Origin: an uncultured Verrucomicrobiota bacterium
GTDB taxonomy: Bacteria; Verrucomicrobiota; Verrucomicrobiae; Opitutales; Opitutaceae
Assembly (NCBI GenBank): GCA_946481225.1
Contig: CAMLNJ010000175.1
Location: 1-6,576 of the forward strand
Direction of reading: 5' to 3'
DNA length: 6,576 nt
Within the stretch, counting starts at the first letter, position 1. Each line of letters begins with the position of its first letter. A model generated the notes under the pieces. The model worked only from the letters and a program-made list of their open reading frames with translations, made no database searches and had not been told where the DNA came from. The position numbers and the translations under genes were made by a program. Of the stretch, positions 1 to 5,746 are shown piece after piece.

Positions 1-57
1 TTGCTCCGGCCGAAACTCCGCCCGAAACGGCATCGCGCGCTCGCGCGCGTCGGCCAT
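1..57 (-). CDS. Candidate start of the next operon gene (partial, runs off left edge)
   Basis: An ATG on the minus strand (complement of 55-57) opens a frame that stays open to the window edge and encodes 19 residues, MADARERAMPFRAEFRPEQ. It starts 38 nt after the GH2 stop, in the same direction. Purine-rich GGAG and GAGG stretches lie roughly 10-20 nt upstream, the nearest thing to a Shine-Dalgarno sequence at any start in this window. A second in-frame ATG eight codons later (MPFRAEFRPEQ) is an alternative start. The reading is too short for any family assignment. The call rests only on spacing, strand, the possible ribosome binding site and the open frame. Chance is a real alternative, because a 19-codon open frame is common in G+C-rich DNA. 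Confidence 0.4.
   Translation of the reverse strand, partial: MADARERAMPFRAEFRPEQ
4..27 (-). repeat. Two tandem copies of a 12-bp unit
   Basis: Positions 4-15 (CTCCGGCCGAAA) and 16-27 (CTCCGCCCGAAA) are adjacent 12-bp copies differing at one base. Read on the minus strand in the frame of the candidate partial gene they encode FRAE and FRPE, so the repeat keeps the reading frame. The first copy lies next to the window edge, so I cannot see whether the array continues. Two copies may simply be coincidence. Confidence 0.45.
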
Positions 58-95
58 CCCGGACCTCGCTCCGACCGGTCCCGCCCGGGCAGGAC

Positions 96-2927
96 TCACT
101 GCGGCCACTCGACCATGATCGTGGGCGCGATGGGGTAACGACCGCAGTCGTGCTCGTAGACGCTGAGGCCGCCGACGGGAGCCACATCGGGCACCGTGCA
201 ACGGAAGCGCAGGAGCCCTTCTTTCCCCGCCGAGCCGATCACGCTCGCGAGCGCGGAGCCTTCGAGCACCGCTCGTATGAGGTAACCATAGCCGCCGCGG
301 CCGCCGCGCAGGTAGCTGAGCGCGCCTCGGGTGTCGTGAGGATGGTCGGGCAGGATACCCCGATGCACCGGCACGCTATTGAGCGTGAGCTCGCACCAAG
401 TCGGGTAGCGATGCGTGTCCGTCTGCGGCGTGTCCAGACGGCGAGAGGACACCTCGATCAAGAGCCGGATGCGCGCCGCGTCCTTCAGGCGCCGCAGCGC
501 GGGGTCCGTAAACCACCACTCGAAATGCCCCGCGCCGCTGCCGCAGGCGACACCGGCCTCCGCCGCCTCCTCGCGCGTGGCGCCCCCGAAGCTCCAGTTC
601 GCCGAGTGCCAGTCCTGCACGCGTCGCCGCAACACCAGCGTGGGGCCGCGCTCCTCGCGCTCGGGAGGCGGCGCGTCCACGAGGTGTTGGATAAAATTGC
701 TCGCCACCGTCTCGCCGGCGGGCGTCACCGCCGCCACCGAAAGCGTGCAGAGCATCGGCTCGGAAGGGAGATCGAGCGCGATGCGTTTCGCCAATTCCAC
801 GCGATGATGGGTGAAAGGGATCTTCACCCGGCCGCGCGCGAGCACGGGATGCTCCGTGCCGAGCGTGTCCATGCCGGAATAGATCCAGTGCAACACCACG
901 CCCTCGCGGCGGCGGCGCGAGAAGTGCGACGAAAACAGGTCCACCTCGACGCGCGCGCCCGGGGCCACACGCGCGATCGGCGCGGAGTCGATGGGCAGCA
1001 CGTCGCCTTGGTTGATGATCGCCGGCTCGTAGCCGAAATCCTTTCGCGTGCGGTCGTAGTTGAGGAAGCCGTTGTATTCCCACTCCACGTCGGTGAGCTC
1101 GGTGAAGATGTAGGCGGACAACTGGCCGTGGCGCCGCAGCTCGTTGGTGAGAAACTTGAAGGACCAGCTTATGTCGCGGTCGCCGTCGAGCGCGCCGACC
1201 CCGCCGTATTCGCTGTTGATGAGCGGGGCGTCTCGCTGCTCACGGCCCTCGATGTAGTTGAAGGTCGAGCCGCGGTAGGTCTGGGCGACGACGTTCTCGA
1301 TGTGCGCGCGCGCCTTTTCGTAGTCGTCGAGGTAGAAGTGCCAGGAGTTGATGTCGGTGTCCACGTGCCCGTAGGCGTCGAGATGCTCCCAGACGACCAC
1401 GCTCATGTCCTCGATGAGGCGCGTGTTGTCCAGGGTCTTGGCGAGGGTCCACATGCGGTGTATCCACTCGAAGGCCGATCGGCTAGCCTCGCGCCGCGCC
1501 TCCCCGTCCGCCTCGGGGATGGTCATGTGCGGCGTGATGAGCTTCATCAGCTCGTTCTGCCCGCCAAAGCCCCAGCTCTCGTTGAAAATACACCATGCGA
1601 TGATCGAGGGGTGGTTGAAATCACGGCGGATGCCGATGCGCATCATCTCCTCGAAACGCCGGCGTCCGAGAGGCGTGTCGCCGCCTTCGCCGAAGTTCGG
1701 GAAATCCTGCATGAGCAGGATGCCGAGCGTGTCCGCGTAGTAGAGCAGGATGGGGTCATCGAGCTTGATGTGGACGCGGAGAAAATCGAAGCCCACGCGT
1801 CGCGCGTAGCCGATGTCGTCCTTCAGGATCGTCGCGTCGGGCGCGGTGTAGACGCCCGCCGGATGATAGCTCTGGTAGAGCGCGCCTCGGAGGTAGATCG
1901 GCTTGTTGTTCAGGCAAAGCACGGCCGGTCCCTGCTCCACCGACTCGGTGCTGATCTTGCGCATGCCGAAGTAGCCGCGCAGGACGTCGAGCTCGCGGTC
2001 TTCCTCGTCGTGGACGCGGAAGATCACGCGGTAGAGTTTCGGATCGCCCGGGTCCCAGAGGGAGATCGGATGCACCTCCGCGTCGCCGGCGTGCGTCAGC
2101 GGATCGTCCGCGACGGGCGGCGCGAGCACCGCCCGGTGCGGCGGGGCCTCGGGCGGGATGATCTCGACCGAAACGGCGTGGTCCGGCCCGAAATTTTTCC
2201 CGACGACCTCGAAATGGACCTTTCCCTTGTCGATGTCGGTCGTGATCCGGAAGTGGTCGATATGCACGGCCGAGCGCGGCTCCAGAAACACCGTCTGCCA
2301 GATGCCGCTGGTCGTCGTATACCAGCCCCATTGCTTGCCGACAGGTTGCTCGCGGTTGTCCATCGGGTCCTCCACGCGGACGACCAGCAGGGCGTCTCGG
2401 CCTTTTTCTCCATCGGGAGCCGGACACAGCGCGTCGGTGATATCGAGCTCGATGGGCGTGTAGCCGCCCTCGTGGTGGCCGACGGGGACGCCGTTGCACC
2501 ACACGTCGGTGAAAAAATCGGCGGCGCCGATCGTGAGGTAGACGCGCCGGTGCCGCCACGCCGGCGTGTCGGGGATCCGCACCTGCCGACGATACCAACC
2601 CACCTCGTAGCGCGGCGCCTGCCGGTGGTTGTCACTCGTGACCGTCATGGGGTCGATATAGACGCGCTTCGAGTAGTAGTTCTCGTTGCCCGCGGCGTCG
2701 GCCTCGCCCCAGGCGGCGAGCGATTCCCAGCAAAACGGCACGGTGATCTGCTCCCGCCAGTCGGGCCCTCCCGGCTCGAACCATCGGTCCGTCTCGCCGC
2801 GGCGGGACGGGTCGAAGCGAAACTGCCAGGCACCGTTGAGATTGAGCCATTCGACACCCTCGACGCGGCCGCGTTGGCGATCCGGGCGAGGATACTCGGG
2901 ACGGGGGAGCGAGGAGTTGGGAAACAT
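96..2927 (-). CDS. Glycoside hydrolase family 2 beta-glycosidase (beta-galactosidase-like)
   Basis: This 943-residue enzyme is predicted to hydrolyse a terminal beta-linked sugar with retention of configuration. The order is standard for GH2. A sugar-binding jelly roll spans about residues 24-218 (NLNGAWQFRFD at 29-39, HHEGGYTP at 151-158, SGIWQTVFLEP at 207-217). An Ig-like beta-sandwich spans about 220-322, and a TIM barrel about 325-640. HPSIIAWCIFNESWG (439-453) supplies the likely acid/base Glu450, and INSEYGG (570-576) the likely nucleophile Glu573. A C-terminal extension of about 300 residues looks beta-rich; its last part (about 765-940) could be an accessory carbohydrate-binding domain. 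I see no signal peptide, so it is probably cytoplasmic. The ATG at 2927 begins a protein that reaches the family's N-terminal motif in about 25 residues; the frame stays open upstream but there it only shadows glf. No clear ribosome binding site precedes it. Substrate (galactose, glucuronic acid, mannose or galactofuranose) cannot be read from sequence. Confidence 0.93.
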   Translation of the reverse strand: MFPNSSLPRPEYPRPDRQRGRVEGVEWLNLNGAWQFRFDPSRRGETDRWFEPGGPDWREQITVPFCWESLAAWGEADAAGNENYYSKRVYIDPMTVTSDNHRQAPRYEVGWYRRQVRIPDTPAWRHRRVYLTIGAADFFTDVWCNGVPVGHHEGGYTPIELDITDALCPAPDGEKGRDALLVVRVEDPMDNREQPVGKQWGWYTTTSGIWQTVFLEPRSAVHIDHFRITTDIDKGKVHFEVVGKNFGPDHAVSVEIIPPEAPPHRAVLAPPVADDPLTHAGDAEVHPISLWDPGDPKLYRVIFRVHDEEDRELDVLRGYFGMRKISTESVEQGPAVLCLNNKPIYLRGALYQSYHPAGVYTAPDATILKDDIGYARRVGFDFLRVHIKLDDPILLYYADTLGILLMQDFPNFGEGGDTPLGRRRFEEMMRIGIRRDFNHPSIIAWCIFNESWGFGGQNELMKLITPHMTIPEADGEARREASRSAFEWIHRMWTLAKTLDNTRLIEDMSVVVWEHLDAYGHVDTDINSWHFYLDDYEKARAHIENVVAQTYRGSTFNYIEGREQRDAPLINSEYGGVGALDGDRDISWSFKFLTNELRRHGQLSAYIFTELTDVEWEYNGFLNYDRTRKDFGYEPAIINQGDVLPIDSAPIARVAPGARVEVDLFSSHFSRRRREGVVLHWIYSGMDTLGTEHPVLARGRVKIPFTHHRVELAKRIALDLPSEPMLCTLSVAAVTPAGETVASNFIQHLVDAPPPEREERGPTLVLRRRVQDWHSANWSFGGATREEAAEAGVACGSGAGHFEWWFTDPALRRLKDAARIRLLIEVSSRRLDTPQTDTHRYPTWCELTLNSVPVHRGILPDHPHDTRGALSYLRGGRGGYGYLIRAVLEGSALASVIGSAGKEGLLRFRCTVPDVAPVGGLSVYEHDCGRYPIAPTIMVEWPQ

Positions 2928-2959
2928 CGCGCGGACGACGAGAGGTTGAGGTGGTGCGG

Positions 2960-4087
2960 CTAGGCGATCGACGGCTCGGCCAGCGCGTCGGCGCGGTTCA
3001 TGCCGGCGATTTTGCCGAAGAGCGTCAGGGCCTGGGCGACGACTTGATCCATGTTGTAATAACGATAGGTCGCGAGACGGCCGACGAAGTGGACGCCGGG
3101 CGTGGCTTCCGCGAGTTCGTGATAGCGCTTGTAGAGCGCGGCGTTGTCGGGGCGCGGAATCGGGTAATAAGGGTCCCCCTCGGCCCGGGGGAATTCGTAG
3201 ACGACGCTCGTCAGCGGGTGCTCCTGCCCCGTGAGATATTTGAATTCGGTGCAGCGCGTGTAGGCATATTCGTTCGGGTAGTTCACCACCGGAGCGGGCT
3301 GGAACACGGGCTTGAGATGCGTCTCGTGTTTGAACTCGAGGGAGCGATACGGGAGCTTGCCGAAGCGATAGTCGAAAAACTCGTCCACCGGCCCGGTGAA
3401 GATGAGCTCGCCGTATTCGATCTCGTGGCGGATCTCGCGGTAGTCGGTGTTGAGCATCACCTTGATGTTCGGGTGATCGAGCATGTTCTCGAACAGGTGG
3501 GTGAAGCCCCGCGCCGGCATGGCCTGGTAGCTGTCGGTGAAGTAGCGGTCGTCGCGATTGAAGCGCAGCGGCACGCGCGCCGTCACCTGCGCGTCGAGCT
3601 CCGAAGGGTCGAGCCCCCACTGCTTGCGCGTGTAGCCGCGGAAGAATTTCTCGTAGAGCTCGCGCCCCATCCCTTTCACCACGACGTCTTCCGAGGTGCG
3701 CGTGTGCTCGCGCGGCTCGGCGACCTTGGCGAGGAACTGCTTCATGCCCTCGGGATCAAGGGCGAGGCCGTAGAGCTCGTTGATCGTGTCGAGGTTGATC
3801 GGGATCGGCACGAGCCGGCCGTCGACGCACGCCTTCACGCGGTGCTGGTATTGGCGCCACTCGGTGAAGTGCGAGAGATAATCGAAAATCTCCGCGGAGT
3901 TCGTGTGGAAGATATGCGGCCCGTAGCGGTGGATGAGGATGCCGTGCTTGTCGTGGCAATCGTAGGCGTTGCCACCGATATGGCTTCTACGGTCCACGAT
4001 GAGCACGCGCTTGTTCATCCGCCGCGCGAGGCGCTCGGCCAGGACGCCGCCGGCGAAGCCGGCGCCGACGATCAGATAGTCAAACAC
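2960..4087 (-). CDS. glf: UDP-galactopyranose mutase
   Basis: This flavoenzyme interconverts UDP-galactopyranose and UDP-galactofuranose, the donor for galactofuranose in surface glycans, in the cytoplasm. From the GTG at 4087 the protein has 375 residues, normal for bacterial Glf. An FAD-binding Rossmann start is seen at 3-14 (DYLIVGAGFAGG), followed by the acidic end of the dinucleotide fold VDRRSHIGGNAYD (31-43). RYGPHIFHT (54-62) is the conserved His-containing flavin/substrate segment. RGYTRKQWG (150-158) and YAYTRCTEFKYLTGQ (274-288) carry the two arginines that hold the UDP-sugar diphosphate in characterised family members. The C-terminal FAD-contacting YRYYNMDQVVAQAL (341-354) is intact. 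A GTG at 4171 would add 28 Pro/Arg-rich residues that are merely the glycosyltransferase C-terminus read in another frame, so I prefer 4087. There is no obvious Shine-Dalgarno; the 8-nt overlap with the upstream stop suggests coupled translation. Confidence 0.95.
   Translation of the reverse strand: MFDYLIVGAGFAGGVLAERLARRMNKRVLIVDRRSHIGGNAYDCHDKHGILIHRYGPHIFHTNSAEIFDYLSHFTEWRQYQHRVKACVDGRLVPIPINLDTINELYGLALDPEGMKQFLAKVAEPREHTRTSEDVVVKGMGRELYEKFFRGYTRKQWGLDPSELDAQVTARVPLRFNRDDRYFTDSYQAMPARGFTHLFENMLDHPNIKVMLNTDYREIRHEIEYGELIFTGPVDEFFDYRFGKLPYRSLEFKHETHLKPVFQPAPVVNYPNEYAYTRCTEFKYLTGQEHPLTSVVYEFPRAEGDPYYPIPRPDNAALYKRYHELAEATPGVHFVGRLATYRYYNMDQVVAQALTLFGKIAGMNRADALAEPSIA
4080..4087 (-). promoter_or_regulatory. 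Stop/start overlap GTGTTTGA, probable translational coupling
   Basis: On the minus strand the eight bases GTGTTTGA hold both the proposed GTG start of glf and the TGA stop of the upstream glycosyltransferase. The sequence just upstream of the GTG is pyrimidine-rich (CCCCTCCGCCT) with no Shine-Dalgarno match, so glf is likely translated by ribosomes finishing the glycosyltransferase. The overlap is seen directly; the coupling is inference. Confidence 0.6.
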
Positions 4088-5450
4088 AGGCGGAGGGGCT
4101 GAGGGTTGCGGCGACGGCGTCGGCCTCGCGGGAGGCGACGAGTTTCGCGGCGGCCGCCGCGGCGGCCGCACGGGCGAACTTCAGCGCGAGGACGTCCAGG
4201 ACATGTCCCTCCATCTTCGCGGTGATGGCCTCCCAGGTGTTGACCGAGGCCAGCGCGATGCCGCGGGCGACACGACGCAAGGACGGGGAGGCCGCCTCCT
4301 GGACGCAGAGCGCGACAAACTCCTCGTGCGACCGGGCGATGCGCGCCACGCCGTCGAAATTGCTTTTCACCTCCGCGAGCGCGGTCGAGACGACCGGGCG
4401 CCCGGCGGCCATGTATTCGAGCGCCTTGGTGGGATTGATGTATTCGGTCGCGGCGTTGAGCGCGAAGGGCATCAGGCAAACCGAGAACCCCTTCGTGAGC
4501 GCGGGCAGTTGCTCGTAGGGCTGCGGACCGAGCCAGTGGAGATTCTTCCGCTGCGGCAGGCCGGCGGGGTCGACCTTGCAGGTCGGGCCGACCATCACGA
4601 CGTGCCAGTCGGAGCGCGCGTCCGCGAGCCGGGCGACGAGCTCGTAATCGATCCGTTCGTCGATCACCCCGAAATAACCGAGGACGGGCGCTCCGGTTTT
4701 TCCGCCCAGCCGTTCGAGAAGCGCAGGGGCCACGGGAAGCGCGGCCGAGCGCGCCGCGCCGAAGTGGCCGCAGTCGACCCCGGTGCCGTAAAAGTGGCAG
4801 TTCGGATTCAGCGGAAGACGCTTCTCGCGCATCTTGCGCCCACCGCAAAAAACCACGTCGGCGAAAGTGAGCAGCGCGCGTTCGCGATCAAGCAGGCCGG
4901 CGGGCGGGTCCTTGAACTGTGAAAGCTCGTCCATGCAGTCGTAGACGATCGCGCGCTCGCCGAGCCAGCCGGCGAAGGCGGAGACGGCCATGGGATCGTT
5001 GAACCAGAGAACGGGCTTCTCGAAGCGCCCGTGCAGTTCTCCCGCGAGCGCCTCCAGCACGAGTCGGCGTCGTTCGTAGTCGATGTAGGCGCCGTCGTGC
5101 CAGCGGGAAGCCGGCAGATGGACGCGGAGCACGGTCACGTTGGGGTGACCTTCCGGCGAGCGGATCACGGTTTCGCCGGTCGGAATATCGAGGCAATGGG
5201 TCTCGACGAACAGAAGCGGGTGGCGTCGCGCGAGACGGGAAAGGAATTGCTGCGGGCGCTGCCAAACCCAGTCCCAACTGAGGTGGCAAAGCGCGATGAT
5301 CGGGAAGGCGGAATCGATTCTGGCCCGCTTCGCATCGAGCTTTCCGGATCGGATCTGCTCGTCGAAAAATCCCGTGCTCCGAGCGATTGTTCCGGTGAAT
5401 CCACCGAATGAGAATGCAAGATTTGCGGCCGAGGATGGTGGGAGCGACAT
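4080..5450 (-). CDS. GT4/GT-B fold glycosyltransferase, TuaH-like; possible galactofuranosyltransferase
   Basis: This 456-residue protein looks like a nucleotide-sugar-dependent transferase with two Rossmann-like lobes. The N-terminal lobe opens with a strand and the motif LSWDWVWQRPQQFLSRLA (57-74), typical of TuaH-like glycosyltransferases, and continues with LWFNDPMA (148-155) and VYDCMDELSQF (169-179). The C-terminal donor lobe starts near 254 (PVLGYFGVIDERIDYELV). It carries the GT4-like signature EYINPTKALEYMAAGRPVVS (336-355), whose Glu and Lys residues normally contact the donor. There is no signal peptide or membrane segment, so it probably works at the inner face of the membrane. 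It is the first gene of the cluster and overlaps glf, so UDP-galactofuranose is an attractive donor; that is inference from context. The C-terminus has a run of eight alanines (428-435) and a low-complexity tail, likely disordered. The ATG at 5450 lacks a visible Shine-Dalgarno; the first 48 residues precede the conserved fold, so a later non-ATG start is possible. Confidence 0.85.
   Translation of the reverse strand: MSLPPSSAANLAFSFGGFTGTIARSTGFFDEQIRSGKLDAKRARIDSAFPIIALCHLSWDWVWQRPQQFLSRLARRHPLLFVETHCLDIPTGETVIRSPEGHPNVTVLRVHLPASRWHDGAYIDYERRRLVLEALAGELHGRFEKPVLWFNDPMAVSAFAGWLGERAIVYDCMDELSQFKDPPAGLLDRERALLTFADVVFCGGRKMREKRLPLNPNCHFYGTGVDCGHFGAARSAALPVAPALLERLGGKTGAPVLGYFGVIDERIDYELVARLADARSDWHVVMVGPTCKVDPAGLPQRKNLHWLGPQPYEQLPALTKGFSVCLMPFALNAATEYINPTKALEYMAAGRPVVSTALAEVKSNFDGVARIARSHEEFVALCVQEAASPSLRRVARGIALASVNTWEAITAKMEGHVLDVLALKFARAAAAAAAAKLVASREADAVAATLSPSACV
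4150..4169. repeat. Perfect 20-bp G+C palindrome inside the glycosyltransferase 3' end
   Basis: GCGGCCGCCGCGGCGGCCGC is identical to its own reverse complement over all 20 bases and holds two GCGGCCGC octamers. It encodes most of the poly-alanine stretch of the glycosyltransferase C-terminus. It lies about 63 nt upstream of the glf GTG. A run of GCN alanine codons in G+C-rich DNA readily produces such symmetry, so function is not implied. Confidence 0.8.
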
Positions 5451-5470
5451 AATGAACGAGGGCTGCGCCG

Positions 5471-5490
5471 CGGCCCCGCGAACGCGGCCG
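5471..5490. other. G+C-rich hairpin just upstream of the glycosyltransferase start
   Basis: The left arm CGGCCCCGCG (5471-5480) can pair with the right arm CGCGGCCG (5483-5490) if two C residues are bulged out; the AA between the arms, plus the base pairs next to it, would open as the loop. In a leftward transcript the structure sits about 20-40 nt ahead of the ATG at 5450 and could affect translation initiation. There is no following T-run, so it is not a terminator. Chance pairing in G+C-rich DNA is a fair alternative. Confidence 0.35.
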
Positions 5491-5495
5491 GGCTG

Positions 5496-5524
5496 GTTAT
5501 GGGTGAGGGATGAAGATGAACCAA
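5496..5524 (-). promoter_or_regulatory. Weak candidate sigma70 promoter for the glycosyltransferase-glf-GH2 operon
   Basis: On the minus strand TTGGTT (5524-5519) is followed by a 17-nt spacer and CATAAC (5501-5496). These match the -35 consensus at three and the -10 consensus at four of six positions. Transcription would start near 5489 and leave a leader of about 40 nt before the ATG at 5450. Spacing and position are good but the boxes are weak, so this is only a candidate. Confidence 0.25.
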
Positions 5525-5626
5525 ACGCGTCCCAGCCGCGCGCGTGCCACGGAGACAGCCACTCTCGCGTCCGTTTTCAGCGCAGCTACTTCCGTCTTTT
5601 TTAACCAAAACACCTCCGTGCCGAGC

Positions 5627-5641
5627 GGTGCATAATGCACC
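5627..5641. promoter_or_regulatory. 15-bp interrupted palindrome, possible operator
   Basis: GGTGCAT (5627-5633) and ATGCACC (5635-5641) are perfect inverted copies around a single A. This dyad is typical in size for a dimeric helix-turn-helix repressor site. It lies about 105 bp upstream of the rightward start and about 180 bp upstream of the glycosyltransferase start, so it could control either. The internal CATAAT also resembles a -10 box, but no -35 match stands at the right distance. The symmetry is seen; the operator role is inference. Confidence 0.45.
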
Positions 5642-5657
5642 CCCGCCCCATTTTACC

Positions 5658-5700
5658 CGCGTGCAAAACGCCCCGCCGCGCCGGGCACGACTTGCACGCG
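5658..5700. repeat. 9-bp perfect inverted repeat with 25-bp spacer
   Basis: CGCGTGCAA (5658-5666) and TTGCACGCG (5692-5700) are exact reverse complements, with their centres 34 bp apart. The arms share the GTGCA/TGCAC core found in the palindrome at 5627-5641, giving four copies of this core within about 73 bp. The arrangement suits either a stem-loop in the leader of the rightward gene or a pair of protein-binding half-sites. No T-run follows the right arm, so a rho-independent terminator is unlikely. Confidence 0.5.
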
Positions 5701-5746
5701 TCTCCGGCGCCTGCTTTGAGTCATCGATCCCCTGCCCGTCACCTCT

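Larger units (their letters stand above)
5451..5746. promoter_or_regulatory. Divergent intergenic region between the leftward operon and the rightward gene
   Basis: These 296 bp separate two start codons that face away from each other, so promoters for both directions should lie here. No protein-coding frame with family features is apparent. The region has a G+C-rich, hairpin-prone part next to the glycosyltransferase start, an A/T-rich patch at 5595-5610 (TCTTTTTTAACCAAAA) that stands out from its surroundings, and a cluster of inverted repeats at 5627-5700. I found no convincing sigma70 promoter for the rightward gene: the best pair, TTGCAC at 5692 and TTTGAG at 5715 with a 17-bp spacer, matches consensus at only three of six positions in each box. 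Confidence 0.7.

Noticed and set aside
34..49. Alternating CG run (CGCGCGC-T-CGCGCGCG) as a Z-DNA or structural element
   Set aside because: It is short and explained by Ala/Arg codons of the candidate partial gene in G+C-rich DNA.
78..95. Short inverted repeat after the GH2 stop considered as a terminator
   Set aside because: GTCC/GGAC pair with an interior mismatch and hardly any loop, there is no T-run, and a candidate gene starts a few bases further on.
150..2963. A 937-codon open frame on the plus strand, fully antisense to the GH2 gene
   Set aside because: The translation is low in complexity, rich in Arg, Val, Ala, His and Asp, and shows no family motif, whereas the opposite strand encodes an intact GH2 enzyme with both catalytic glutamates. 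Long antisense frames are expected with G+C-biased codon use.
2928..3620. Upstream extension of the GH2 frame by 231 codons through glf
   Set aside because: The extension is Arg/Pro/His-rich and lies entirely over the well-conserved part of glf in a different frame. The GH2 fold begins naturally after the ATG at 2927, so no fusion is implied.
2951..4102. A 383-codon open frame on the plus strand antisense to glf
   Set aside because: The composition is that of a shadow frame (Val, Glu, Arg and His rich, no fold motif) and it mirrors almost exactly the extent of glf.
4203..4922. A 239-codon plus-strand frame within the glycosyltransferase gene
   Set aside because: It is antisense to the conserved donor-binding lobe and has no recognisable motif.
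5692..5720. TTGCAC and TTTGAG as a promoter for the rightward gene
   Set aside because: The 17-bp spacing is right, but each box matches consensus at only three of six positions, and TTGCAC is part of an inverted repeat that may have another role.
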